Shown here piece after piece: positions 23,780-36,988 of a stretch of 64,000 nt of DNA. Every line of letters begins with the position of its first letter. The first letter of the stretch is position 1. The stretch is from Kalaharituber pfeilii (taxonomy: Eukaryota; Ascomycota; Pezizomycetes; Pezizales; Pezizaceae): the NCBI GenBank assembly GCA_015179045.1, contig WHUZ01000072.1:269025-333024 (forward strand), read 5' to 3'. A model generated the notes under the pieces. That model saw nothing but the letters and a program-made list of their open reading frames with translations. It was not told the origin of the DNA and searched no databases. Both the position numbers and the translations under genes were made by a program.

Positions 23780-26144
23780 TTTATTGCAACTAGTACGAGC
23801 GAATGTGAAGACTCAAAACGTGCTGCTTCCACTTGTAAATCAAAGGCGTCCTCTTTGGCTTCGATTAGATGGGAGAGTTGCGAGGGTACAGCCGAGGACC
23901 AAAGTCTGAAGACCGCGAGAAGACAAGGCAAAGGACAGGTAGGAGAGTGATTCATTGAGAAGAGCCTGGTTACGAGACTAGAGAAGAGCTTTCAATGGCG
24001 GAATATGAACTGGGGAATGAGAGCAAAGGGATGCAAACTACTTGATTCAATCGACAATTGAATTGACCGAAAGAAGCACAGCATCTCTGGATCAAACGAT
24101 GTTTTTTGGGAAGGAAGTAGTGAAGGAGATGGAAGGAGCTGGATGGGGGCGAGCCGTGGACTTCTTTCTACCTACATAGGTTTCTAGACACTGGCACAGA
24201 AGTCACACATGTGTATTTATATTGCGACTTCTGCATGACTGCTCTAGGGCAGCACCGGGACCGATAGAACAGCGCTCAAGCTAAGTAATTACTTGATCTG
24301 AACGTCAGATACATATACATGTGGTTAGCCCCTGTCTGCGACTCGATACAATCAGACTAGCGACTCGAGTGTTCTCCACGTTCCCATATGCGAGTAGCAT
24401 GTAAATCCTCGGGATAGATGGACGGGCGTTCTTGCTGCTTGGATTTGTAGCACTATCATATCAGCGCTTCTTGTCCTTCGGGGGACCTTCTGGCTGGATG
24501 GGAAGGAAGCGGCTAATTCGGACTTCCCTTCTGAAGGCCCGAGCCTGGGGCTCACTGCTGCATTTGGGCGCAGGGCAGCAAGGTAGCAAGGGCATTGTGT
24601 ACATATGTTGCAGTATTACCTATGCGTCGACAAAATGTATAATATACATAGAATTATAGATCTAGAGATCTCCTGCAGATAAGTGTCTTTTACACTCGGT
24701 ATGCATACGAGGTCAACAAGATGTCCTTTGCAAATGCTTTTTTCCAGTCGGTTCTTGTTTTGGATAAGGCTGAGCCGATGCAGAGACGTTACAATGTTGT
24801 GTGACTGCCACATCGTCACCATACAGGTCTTACTCCTTCGTTGATATCATCCCGCGCAAGACTGTTCCCGTGCCCAGACACTTGCACGAATAACTGTAAC
24901 AATTCGAGGTATCTTCGTCATCTTCCAGAGCCCAAATTCATGCTGCTAACATTTTATGCAGTCTATGCAGTCTTCGCGGCATCAAAGATCTCACGGCCAC
25001 TCCAGGTAAGCCCAACATCACTTCTTTGCCTCATTTCGGCGTTCTCGCATTTACAGTTGGATCAAGAACATTCTGCAGATATTGCATCGGGGGCCCATTC
25101 AAACGGTGACTATGATGGGCAGATATTGTCGCAACCTGAGGCAACCGCCAACAAACTGAAAAGCTCAAGAATGAGGTACGTGCAATGACTTTTTGACTTT
25201 GCAAAGCACGAGAGATGCTTTACAACTTGCTTTTTCTTGACCTGATGCTCGCCCATCAAGCACAGAGCGCTGCCTATGCATCCCTGCCATATCACTAGAG
25301 GTTCTGAATTACTGAGATTAGAAGCTCAGCGTGGGGTCGGAAATTCTTAGTTCCCTGTTCTCGTGCCATTAGTTCCCGTGCTTCTCAAGTTACATAATGC
25401 AAATCCCACTAAGTACTCGTGATTTGAATTATGATAGTCGTCTCCAATCCTCTGTCCTAGCCAGCATCTGGGTTAGTCTCGATCTGGGTACGGGACTGCC
25501 ATTTCAGACCTTAAACAAGGAATTGATCTAAATTCCCCATCAATAGAATTTTGCGCTGTAGGGGCTACTACGGTACATACCGACCATAACCACCATGGGC
25601 ACGCAGCTATCCTCATGGCCAGTTGAACGCAAAACACAGGAAAAAGGCCATCCACAAATACATGGCCGGAAGTAGCGATGTTACGAGGAGCAAGATGTGA
25701 GTAGAGCATTAAGTTGCTAATGGGCAGCAGAACCGTATTGCACATCTCAAGAGATACAAGAGGAACTTTGCAATAAAGTCATGCTCAAGATGTGGATGTA
25801 CCTATTAAGAAACTTTTCTATGGAGAAAGGGGCAACTTTCTGATTTCCAGTTATAGTAAGCCACGCGGCCCAATCCTATTAATAAACAACTGCAGAACGT
25901 TTCTGTTCCTGAATTACCGACCTAGAGGGTAAATGTGGCGCCGAGACTAAAGCCGATTATTCCCCCCAGTGCATTTTGTTAGTCTGGTTGACTAGCATTT
26001 TGTCACAGAATTCTCGATTGCAGCGTCTTAGCATAGCGACAGCTTAGGTTAGTCTCCTAACCGGAGCTTAGGTGTTGTCTTTCCAGATTGGGATTTTCGG
26101 CCAAGGGACACTAGAAATAAAGGTGAGTACAGCCGCATCTTGTA
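23780..26144. other. GH72 upstream region and gene-poor spacer
   Basis: 2.4 kb with the GH72 promoter at the left. Short CGTGCCC-containing words occur at about 24868 and 25358 that resemble the word found in E1/E2. Short open frames (for example 24841-25188) show no domain I recognise. Confidence 0.5.
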
Positions 26145-26815
26145 CAGTCTATGCATACCCTTGCTATAACGAAAACCAAAAATCTGGCACTTTTTTTTCG
26201 TTATAGCAAGGTTTCGTTATAGAATATTGGGTGGCAAGATTAGTCATGTCCTTGGCAGCTGAATTTAGAAGCCCGAGTACCTAAGCTGCCACCCAAATTT
26301 ATGGCAACAGATTTTAACTCCAGAAAAAATGAGAGTACAAAATTGAGAGTACAGAAGTATTGATCAAGTACTATGCAGATGCAAAAATCAATCATGTTGT
26401 TGAAGCAAAATTACCTACAAAGCCGAACCTCAAGTTAGAAAAGCAGCAACTATGCAAAAAGAAGACTGGAGCTGCAACAGAAAGAATCCCGAGACGCAGT
26501 TCGAAAGCATTTCACAATGAATCCGGTATGATCCAAACACACCCTTTTTTGTGGAATTGGGCTTAGAAGTTTCTAGTTGTGCAATTGGGTGGTTCTTGAT
26601 TAGTCGTGCATTCCACTAGCCATTTTTCGTTATAGCAAGAATAATTTGTATGTACACAGAAATAACTTTCACTCAATCTAACTTTCGTTTCGTTATTTGG
26701 TGGATTTTCGTTATAGCAAGAGGTCTTTGAGTGCGAACGGAATAATAGCTCCGTGCAATTTTCGGTATAGCAAGGTTTTCGCTATAGCGAGTTTCGTTAT
26801 AGCAAGGGTAGACTG
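26145..26815. mobile_element. Non-autonomous pogo/Tc1-like element with TTTCGTTATAGCAAGG subterminal repeats
   Basis: A 671-bp element flanked by TA. The right end (read inward) begins CAGTCTACCCTTGCTATAA. The left end is the same but with a 4-nt insertion after CAGTCTA. The motif TTCGTTATAGCAAG or close variants recurs about six times near both ends in both orientations, as expected of transposase-binding sites. A 68-codon frame inside (26360-26566) has no recognised domain, so I treat the element as a MITE. Superfamily assignment rests on the TA target and the CAGT start. Confidence 0.82.
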
Positions 26816-27025
26816 TATAGTCAGCGTCTGGTTACGGGACTACATCTTGTACAATGTCAGCCCAATGAGAGTAGCAGAAGGAAGGATTCTCGCATATTTC
26901 AAAACATAGCAGAAAGTGCAGGGGGACTATCTGAAACTTAGCTTTTCAACTGGTAAATGACCCTAGTGCATGAAAACTGCAGCAAAATTGCTTACTCCAA
27001 AAAGAAATACACTAGATACGGAGGA

Positions 27026-27587
27026 CTGTCTAAAAAGTTATTTCCGCCTTCCGTTTCGGACTAGCGCCTCTTGGCGCATAATTCAGCTTATGCAGTGTAA
27101 TACAGCATTAAATTTCAGTTGCATAAACAGTTCGTACACCGTAGTTCAGCTTGTAATTTTCAATTTTCTAGCCGTAAAGCTATCCTACAGCTTATATACA
27201 AACTGCAATTTCGGACAGCTTGAGCATACAATCTCCCGTCCTGAGTATGAAATTTCTTACAGCTTGAGCATGCAATATGGAAGAAGTAGAGATAGAGACA
27301 GAATGAATGGTGAAGATAATTCTACAGTGGGTGTGAGAAAGCGTAATAGGCTTTCAAGGTCGGCTTCCTTTAATGTTAGGTTTCTTCCTCCCAATCAGTT
27401 TATAAACGAGCCTTAGGATACCTTTACAGATAGAAAATTGAAGAATTACGACCTTTATATAATGTACGAACTGTGATATGCAACCAAAATTTGGTGCTAC
27501 ATAAGGTGGCATAAGGCTGCATACGTTGCAATATGCGCCAAGATATGCTATTCTGAAAACGGAAGGCGGAAATGACTTTTTAGACTG
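27026..27587. mobile_element. Second MITE, about 31-bp TIRs
   Basis: 562 bp with inverted ends of the form GTCTAAAAAGTyATTTCCGCC followed by TTCCGTTT. The right end starts CAGTCT and is followed by TA; the left end starts CTGTCT and is preceded by GA, so the left tip has mutated. Interior copies of CAGCTTGAGCATrCAAT occur at about 27218 and 27259. An open frame overlapping it (26970-27416) has no transposase resemblance. Confidence 0.78.
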
Positions 27588-30500
27588 TAGGCTCTGCTTT
27601 TAACGACAATTCAGGGCACCAATTCTTCAATCTTCAACTCACCAACCACACCGACCATCAAATCGTCACCAACCCACTGACGCGAAATGATATCTCGGGT
27701 TGTACAGTGAGAGAAGATATTAAGTTCTGGAGAGCAGAATCGCAATTCTCATTCTGCCCTAGTATATGATGCTAGCCTCGGACATGATAGTAGAATATTA
27801 TCTCAATTCCATCATGAATCATCGCATGAGAATTACGCGAAGGAAACCAAGCCTTACAAACTTCTACACGATGTACAGTATAAACGCAATACTGACCATG
27901 ACAGCCGAAGCGTGTGAAGCTGAGACAGAGGCCTTTTCGAGGGGTCTACGAGTAAGATTAGGGGAGAGATATAGATAAAGTCCGCTGATAGCAAATTACA
28001 TATGACGGGTGTCTCGTGCCCAGCTATTACCGGTTTTCATTCTACTAGCCTTCTTAATTATATAAACAGTACGCGTATTACTATTGTACATGGGATTCCT
28101 GATGACTTTGGCCGGAAGCGGAAATACTACAATCTAAAGTACTGTTCCTACTGGTAGTTTTGCAAACCCAGACTGTTGATAAAGCAACTCACGCGGACAG
28201 GCTTCGTCGGTTATCAGGCCGCCTGCTCAATTCAAGTGCAATTTTGTTGAATAGGACCAGAGGGAAACCTGGTATGAGACAAAGGGAAACCTATTTTCTT
28301 AGACAAGTCAAGATCGGAAATATAGCCGAGTGAAGCGACGCCAACCAGAGTAAATCGACTTAAGAATCATTCGAATTGAAATACAGGCAACACTCGGGTA
28401 CTGTCAGAAAAAAAACAAACCAAAAACTCAGCTCTCTGGTCGTTAACTATGTACAATACAGGCTATCTTGAACCTCAAACTTGATTGGGATTTCGGGATG
28501 GTGATGCAACACTGGCGTCAAGGATATTTGGGGGGTGAAAAAAAACGGAGTGATCCCTGCGCGGCTGAGAAACAAGGAACTAGATGCGATAAGATTCGAC
28601 GTGGCATGGTACCTTTTTTCCTCTTCCTTCTTTGCATGCAGACGGGGTTTCAACGTTTTTGGATGAGCAAGGATTTTGAGAGCATTGTAGTTTGAGGGCG
28701 ATCTTATCCCTTAATATCTATTTATTGTCAATGCGAGACCTTTCGCATCGGCTTGGCGATTGTGGACTAATTTTTGCGAGCATTGGTTACAAAATTTTCG
28801 ATCTGACAATGGAAAGACTCTTCGATTCCGACGACGCACCCGAAAAGTGTAGTGGTGAAGCTGCTGTGCTGAGTTAAACAGTGGAGAGGAGGTTTTTAAA
28901 CTCTTGATATCTTATAGCGGGAGAATGGTCTACATAGATTGCTACAAAATGCACTATCATGTAGAGTACGTACCTCCATGCAAAAATGAATGCGAAAGAA
29001 CTACTGCATCCTTGCATTCGAATTAATTCGTTAAATGGGATCAATCAATTCGGATAAAGAAGCTGCAAGATCAGGAACACAGAACAAATACACTCTACCA
29101 AACAGGATATCATGCGGAAGGCGCCACGAATTTATGTGGCATGGTGGGGTGAAAGAAGTGTAAGGAGAATAGGGAAGAAGTTGAACAGGAGCACAACAAG
29201 ATAGATAGAATATAAGATAGTTGCTCTGCTCATTTCGAACTCACGAGGTTATACGAGGCGCTGATATGTATTATGACGAGACTGGGTGATAACTATATAT
29301 TTTCCCGTCATTCTTAAGCTGAAAACGCATTGGGAACTCAAGTCTAAGAGATGCTATATTGGCTTCTTCATGTGAATACGTATTATTATCACTTGGGCAA
29401 ATACTAAATAGTATCGGGAACTCACGATATTCAGCCTCATGTCAAAAGCTGAAGAAATGCTTGACAAGTTGACGCCCGCGGGGGGGGCACCAAGTTCAGA
29501 TGTTAGACGCGCAAGCTAGAGAGTGGTATGGTACTGCGTGCCGTGCCCGAGGTACTTAATCTTGTGCGGCTGCAGAGTGAAGAGGAGCTTACTAGTTCAG
29601 CAGAGCTGGACGCATCAGGCTGCGGCCTGTCGGGGGCAATTGCTTCTGGAGCGCGGCAAGCATGTCGTGCTGGTAGCATCGCGGCGGCGTAGCAGCACTG
29701 CGCCCTGGCCTGCGAGGGCCTGGGTCGTGCGCTGCAGCTGCCCAGAGTCCCGTGGCGGCCCACACCGCGCCGTTCCCCCTGTCCGCTTTTAAATCAAGAG
29801 AAGAGGTACCAGTACCATCGCGCCGGTCTGGACGGTGCGCTGCCTCTCCTTTTCATATATCCTCTGGCTCCCCACGCCTCCTTCTTTCTACCTCCCATTC
29901 CCCTCCCTCTCCTTCTCCCCCTCTCTCCTTCTCTACGATCCGGGTACCCTACACGTTCGCTGAGGTGTTTAGGTGTCTGAGTCTCTGGATCAACGACGGT
30001 CCTTGATCGCTCACTATCGCTCGCAGTACCAGCGCAGCTTACACTCGCTTTTGAAGGAAGGGGCGACTACAGGCGCCCGCACTGCATAGCTACTGCTTGA
30101 GGTACGTTCCAACTGGAAATGTTAGGCCAACCTCTGCTTTCTGCATACCGACACAAGGCCGCTCGCCGCTGTTACGGCACATTGCCCTTTCATTCGGCCG
30201 AGGAAAAGCAAGGGAGGGGAGCAGAACAAAAGAGAGAAGAGAAAAAAAAAAAAAAAAGGAAAAGAAAAAGAAAAAAAAAGAAAATAAAAGGAGCGGGAAA
30301 AGGAAAACAAAATATATTAAAAGTTAACTGTGCAGAGGACGGAGCACGAAGAAAGCGTTTCTGCGTGGACAGCTGCTCTGTCTTCTTCCTCCTCCCTTGC
30401 TCGTTGCCTGCCCCTACCTCCTCCCCTCTCTATCCTCCTCGTCGTGCAGATTCGCCCCCCCTTCATAAATAGCTGCTACAGTGGCCGGGCATCGAATCTC

Positions 30501-30955
30501 CCATGAGCTCATTGATTGACTGATGTGTGCTTGCAGTTGGTTAATTCTTCACTACACCCAACTCGTTGAGCCATCGCTTCATCCTCACGAATTATAGCCG
30601 GCTCGACGACACTGTTCTCCGCCTCGAAATTACCCCTCTTCTCCGCTTACGTCTTTGACATTATCCCGTGAGTTTCCCCTTTAGCAACTGTGAGACTCGG
30701 ATTAGGTTCTGAGTTTCACTGAGGATCAGAAGTTTAACGGTTTACAGCTTTAGTATCCAGACTCGCCTTAATTCTCTGAATACACTGCACTGTTTTGATC
30801 GAGCACTATCTTACTTTGCCTACGAAGCAGTTGCTTCAGGCTCCAAACTTGTAACAGTATGCCCCTATTTATACATCACAACTGGAGTAAACAAACATTA
30901 GAACTTGGGCACTGCTAACAAATATTCAGGGGTTTGCTTGTAAAGCCTGAGCAAG
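27588..30955. other. FKS1 upstream spacer
   Basis: 3.4 kb with no supported gene. Near FKS1 it holds a long CT tract (about 29876-29935) and a purine run (about 30227-30300). Two candidate leader/promoter zones (29.8-30.1 and 30.4-30.9 kb) suggest a long 5' UTR. A short CTCGTGCCCAG word occurs at about 28012. Confidence 0.5.
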
Positions 30956-33900
30956 ATGTCACGGCCTCACCAAGGCTACGATAATCAACAGTATGGCCAG
31001 GGCGGCCAGACCGATTCCTACTATCAAGATGAGTATGGTCAGCAGGGCCATTATGACCAGCAGTACAATCAAGGAGATGGATATTATGACGAGCAGTACG
31101 TGAATTATGATCATATAGGAAATTACAAATCTGAACAAAGTTTGGCAGAGACTATTACAACGCAAATCCCCAGGGCGGTAATGGCGGTCATGGTAGTTAT
31201 CAAGATAATGGATATTATGGCAACCAAGGTTCGCATCATATCCCGAAAGATTGAAGTATCTCTGCAATTAATACGTGAATCTCAGGCTACGATGATGAGT
31301 ACTATGGCGACCAATATTATGGTATTGGCTGCCTTCTATGTTTCGCTCTTCGTTCGCTGACATTGCTTCAGATCAAGGTGCTCCTGCTGCAGGGCAGCAG
31401 CCCCAGTACGACCAACAGGGATATGACCGCAAAGGCAAGCGTCGAGGTCATGACTCTGAAGAGGACTCCGAGACTTTCAGCGATTTTACAATGAGGTCAG
31501 ACATGGCACGCGCAGCGCAAATGGATTACTATGGTCGTGGGGATGAGTATGAGGGTGGTCCAGGGGGCCAACGTGGCTATCGACCACCATCATCCCAAGT
31601 CTCCTATGGAGGTAATAGGTCATCTGGCGCCTCGACACCTGTTTACGGCATGGATTACACCAATGCTCTTCCAGCAGGCCAGCGTTCCAAGGAGCCTTAT
31701 CCAGCGTGGACCTCAGAGAACCAAATTCCTCTGTCAAAGGAGGAAATTGAGGATATCTTCCTTGACCTGGTAGCTAAATTTGGGTTCCAGAGAGACAGCA
31801 TGCGAAACATGTACGACCATTTGATGACTCTTCTAGACTCTCGGGCTTCTCGGATGACACCTAACCAAGCTCTTCTTTCTCTCCATGCCGATTATATCGG
31901 AGGTGATAATGCCAACTATCGTAAATGGTACTTTGCGGCCCATCTCGACCTTGACGATGCTGTGGGATTTGCCAACATGAAACTTGGGAAGACCAATCGT
32001 CGTACCCGGAAGGCAAGGGAAGCTGCAAAGAAGGCACGAGGCGGGGAAGATGTTGAGCAGACATTGGCTCAAATGGACGGTGACAACAGCCTCGAGGCAG
32101 CAGAGTATCGGTGGAAATCGAAGATGAACAGGATGTCTCAACATGACAGGGTTCGCCAGATTGCTCTTTATTTGCTATGCTGGGGTGAGGCAAACCAAGT
32201 TCGCTTCATGCCTGAATGTCTTTGCTTCATTTTCAAGTGTGCAGATGACTACTATCATTCTCAAGAATGCCAGTCAAAGGTGGAGCCTGTTGAAGAGGGA
32301 ACCTATCTCAGGGACATCATCACCCCCTTGTACCAATACTGTCGCGAGCAAGGATATGAAATTGTTGATGGCAAATGGGTGCGTCGCGAGCGCGACCACA
32401 ATCAGATCATCGGCTATGACGATATCAATCAGCTTTTCTGGTACCCCGAAGGTATTGAGCGCATCATCATGACAGATAAGTCTCGTATGGTTGATGTTCC
32501 GCCGCCGCAGAGGTATATGAAACTCAAGGAAGTCGATTGGAAGAAGGTCTTCTTCAAGACCTACAAAGAAACGCGTTCATGGTTCCATATGATTACCAAC
32601 TTCAACCGGATCTGGGTTATCCATCTCACCACCTTCTGGATGTTTACGGCGTACAATTCTCCATCCCTGTACACTGAGACGCCATATATTCAGGAAGAAA
32701 ACACTAAACCTCATGCTGCTGCTTCTTGGTCTGCTGCTGCTCTCGGAGGTACTGCTGCTGGTCTCATCATGGTCTTTGCTACTCTGGCAGAATGGGCCTA
32801 CGTCCCGCGACAATGGGCTGGTGCTCAACATCTCACGAAGCGGCTTTTATTTCTTATTCTTGTTACTATTATTAACGTAGCCCCCAGTGTTTATGTGTTT
32901 ATGATTGATAAGAACAGGGGAGGAAAGATTGCCTATATCTTGGGTATTGTTCAATTCTTCATTGCAATTGCAACATTACTTTTCTTCTCTGTTATGCCTC
33001 TTGGCGGGCTCTTTGGAAGCTATCTTACGAAGAACTCCAGGCAGTACGTCGCAAGTCAAACTTTTACAGCCAGCTTCCCACAGCTTCAAGGAAACGATCG
33101 ATGGATGTCTTATGGCCTTTGGGTACTTGTCTTCGGCGCAAAACTGCTTGAATCCTATTTCTTCTTAACATTATCATTCAAAGACCCTATACGCGTCTTG
33201 TCGATTATGGATGTGTCAAATTGCATTGGCGATGCGATACTCAAAAAGATTTTATGCCAGTACCAACCTCAGATATTGCTCGGTCTGATGTATTTCTGTG
33301 ATTTAATCCTCTTTTTCCTGGATACGTACCTCTGGTACATTATCTGGAACACCATCTTCTCAGTGGCTCGATCTTTCTATCTCGGCGTATCTATTTGGAC
33401 TCCATGGAGGAACATCTTCTCTCGTCTCCCCAAGCGCATCTACTCGAAGGTCCTTGCCACTACGGACATGGAGATCAAGTACAAGCCAAAGGTTCTTATT
33501 TCTCAAGTGTGGAATGCAATCGTTATTTCCATGTACCGTGAACACCTTTTGGCGATTGACCATGTGCAGAAGCTGCTCTATCATCAGGTTAGTAAACTCT
33601 CAGCTTTCCGTCAACAAACTTAAGTCTAATATTTGGATAGGTCCCATCTGAACAAGAAGGAAAACGAACTTTGAGGGCACCTACATTCTTCGTCTCTCAA
33701 GAAGATCATTCATTTGAGACTGAGTTCTATCCCCCTGGAAGTGAAGCCGAGCGTCGTATTTCCTTCTTCGCGCAGTCTCTCTCCACACCGATTCCTGAGC
33801 CTCTTCCTGTTGACAATATGCCAACATTCACAGTCCTTATTCCGCATTATGGTGAAAAGATCTTGCTATCCCTTCGCGAGATTATCAGAGAAGACGATCC

Positions 33901-36900
33901 ATACTCCCGAGTTACCCTCCTCGAATATCTTAAGCAGCTGCACCCTCATGAGTGGGACTGCTTTGTCAAGGACACAAAGATACTTGCCGATGAAACATCT
34001 CAGTTCAATCAGGAGGAGAAGTCTGAAAAGGATACACAAAAGAGTAAAATTGATGATCTACCATTTTACTGCATTGGGTTCAAATCTGCTGCTCCGGAAT
34101 ACACTCTCAGAACTCGAATCTGGGCTTCCCTTCGCTCTCAAACCCTGTATCGTACTATCTCTGGTTTCATGAATTACAGTCGTGCCATCAAGCTTCTATA
34201 CCGTGTCGAAAACCCCGAGGTCGTCCAAATGTTTGGTGGCAATACAGACAAGCTTGAGCGGGAATTGGAACGTATGGCTCGTCGGAAGTACAAGATTTGT
34301 GTCTCTATGCAACGTTATGCCAAGTTCAAGAAGGAGGAAATGGAAAACACTGAATTCTTGCTTCGCGCTTATCCTGACCTGATGATTGCGTACCTGGATG
34401 AAGAGCCCCCGGTGAACGAAGGAGATGAGCCACGTATATACTCCGCTCTCATTGACGGTCATTCTGAGGTCATGGAAAATGGCATGCGTCGTCCGAAATT
34501 CAGGATTCAACTCTCTGGTAATCCTATTCTTGGTGACGGAAAGAGCGACAATCAAAATCACTCCATTATCTTCTATCGTGGTGAATATATCCAGCTTGTT
34601 GACGCCAATCAAGACAATTACCTTGAAGAATGCTTGAAGATTCGAAGTGTTCTGGCTGAATTTGAGGAAATGACTGTCGAAAATGTGTCACCTTATGCAC
34701 CAGGCTTGCCTCCTCCAAAAACAGCTCCTGTGGCCATTTTGGGAGCGAGAGAATACATTTTCTCTGAGAATGTTGGTATTCTTGGTGACGTTGCAGCCGG
34801 CAAAGAACAGACGTTTGGTACCTTATTCGCTCGTACGTTGGCACAAATTGGAGGCAAGTTGCATTATGGGCATCCTGATTTCCTCAACGGCATTTTCATG
34901 ACTACTCGAGGGGTGTCTCAAAGGCGCAGAAGGGGCTTCATCTCAACGAGGATATTTACGCTGGTATGACCGCATTGCTTCGCGGTGGAAGAATCAAGCA
35001 TTGTGAATACTACCAGTGCGGTAAGGGTCGTGACTTGGGTTTCGGATCTATTTTGAACTTCACCACGAAGATCGGGACTGGCATGGGAGAACAGATGCTT
35101 TCTCGGGAATACTACTATCTTGGTACACAGCTTCCGCTTGACCGTTTCCTCTCATTCTTCTATGCTCACCCTGGTTTCCATGTCAACAATATCTTCATCA
35201 TTCTCTCCGTCCAGTTGTTCATGATTGTTTGCATCAACCTTGGCGCATTGAGGAATCAAGTCATACCATGCAAATATAACAAGGATGTGCCGATTACTGA
35301 TCCGCTTGAGCCTGAGGGATGCCAGAATATCGTTCCGGTAATGGAGTGGGTCGAGCGTTGCACAATCTCTATCTTCATCGTCTTGTTCATCGCTTTCCTG
35401 CCTCTGGTGGTTCAAGAGTTGACAGAGCGTGGTTTTTGGCGTGCTGCAACTCGTCTTGGAAAGCATTTCTGCTCATTTTCTCCTATGTTCGAAGTGTTTG
35501 TCTGTCAAATCTATGCCAACTCGATTCTTCAGAATCTGGCTTTCGGAGGTGCGCGATATATCGGTACAGGTCGTGGTTTCGCTACTGCCCGTATACCATT
35601 TGCTGTTTTGTACTCTCGGTTTGCTGGTCCATCGATTTACTTGGGAGCTCGATCGTTACTCATGCTGGTATTCACGTCTTCGACAATTTGGGGCTGGCAT
35701 CTTATTTACTTCTGGTTCTCTCTCCTAGCTCTTTGCGTCTCGCCTTTCGTGTATAATCCTCACCAATTCTCGTGGAACGATTTCTTCATCGACTACAGGG
35801 ATTTCCTTCGTTGGCTATCACGTGGTAACTCCCGTGCCAATCATCAGTCTTGGATTGCATTCTGCAGACTTTCTCGGACACGTATCACTGGTTATAAGAG
35901 GAAGACCCTTGGAGATCCGTCAGAGAAGCTCACTGGTGACATCCCAAGAGCAAGACTGAAGAACATCGTCTGGAATGAGATCGTAGGGCCACTAGTTCTT
36001 GTTGTTGTCACTTTGATCCCTTACCTGTTCATCAACTCTCAAACAGGCGCCGATACGAAAAAAGCGAAGCCAACAAACTCTTTGATCCGTATCGGTGTAG
36101 TCGCGTTCCTGCCGATCGCTGTTAACGCTGGTGTTCTTGCTGGTCTCTTTGGTATGGCATGCTGTATGGGACCTGTATTAGGGATGTGTTGTAAGAGATT
36201 TGGTGCAGTTTTAGCTGCAATTGCCCACGGAATTGCTGTTATCATGCTTTTTGTTGCATTCGAAGCTCTCTTCCTCCTCGAAGGGTGGAGTTTCTCCAAG
36301 ACAATGGCCGGAATGGTGACCGTTGTGGCAATTCAGCGATGGTTCTTCAAGTTGATCATCTGCTTGGCCCTCACAAGAGAATTCAAGGCCGACGCCTCTA
36401 ACTTGGCCTTCTGGAGTGGAAAGTGGTATGGCCTTGGAGTAAGTCCACCGAAATTTGGCTGCCAATAATGACGATTAGAAAATGCTAATGATTGTTCTAG
36501 TTACACGCTATCTCGCAACCTGGACGTGAGTTGCTTTGCAAGATCACTGAGCTTGGAATGTTTTCTGTAAGCTCCTTTGGATATTCTAGTTATCTGACAA
36601 TTTTTTGGAACTAACGCTTTCACAGGCCGACTTCATTCTTGGTCATTTCATTTTGTTCTTCCAGCTTCCAATTATCTTGATACCCTATATCGATCAGGCG
36701 CATTCTATGATGCTTTTCTGGCTTCGCCCCTCACGCCAAATCCGCCCGCCAATCTACTCAGCGAAGCAATCTAAATTGCGCAAAAAGAGAGTTATCCGCT
36801 TCGCTGTGATTTATTTCCTCATGCTTGTCCTCTTTGTCGCCCTCATTGTCGGTCCAGTAGTTGTTGGAAATATGTTCCTTAAGAACCTTCCATTCAAAAT

Positions 36901-36988
36901 TCCAATGAATCTTCTTCAGCCAGCTGATCCAGAGAGAGAGGTGCCAGAGGATGAGAATTCAAAAAAAGATTCAAGGATGATGTTTTAA
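30956..36988 (+). CDS. FKS1: 1,3-beta-glucan synthase catalytic subunit Fks1 (GT48), with one apparent frameshift
   Basis: Plasma-membrane synthase that polymerises UDP-glucose into wall beta-1,3-glucan; target of echinocandins. Exons 30956-31095, 31149-31228, 31286-31321, 31372-33587, 33641-36438, 36501-36566 and 36626-36988 total 5699 nt. Adding one base gives 1899 aa, the normal family length. The N-terminus is Gln/Tyr/Gly-rich, followed by the FKS1 first domain, two groups of membrane helices and the large cytosolic region ([20 protein letters not shown]). The segment FLTLSFKDP at about 682-690 corresponds to echinocandin hot spot 1. In the fifth exon the family's [12 protein letters not shown] reads TTRGVSQ and hits a stop at 34967-34969; the G run 34910-34913 is one G short. 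Downstream coding resumes perfectly in the neighbouring frame. Confidence 0.97.

Noticed and set aside
26970..27416. 148-codon frame overlapping the second MITE
   Set aside because: It crosses the element boundary, has no DDE or helix-turn-helix features, and is compatible with chance.
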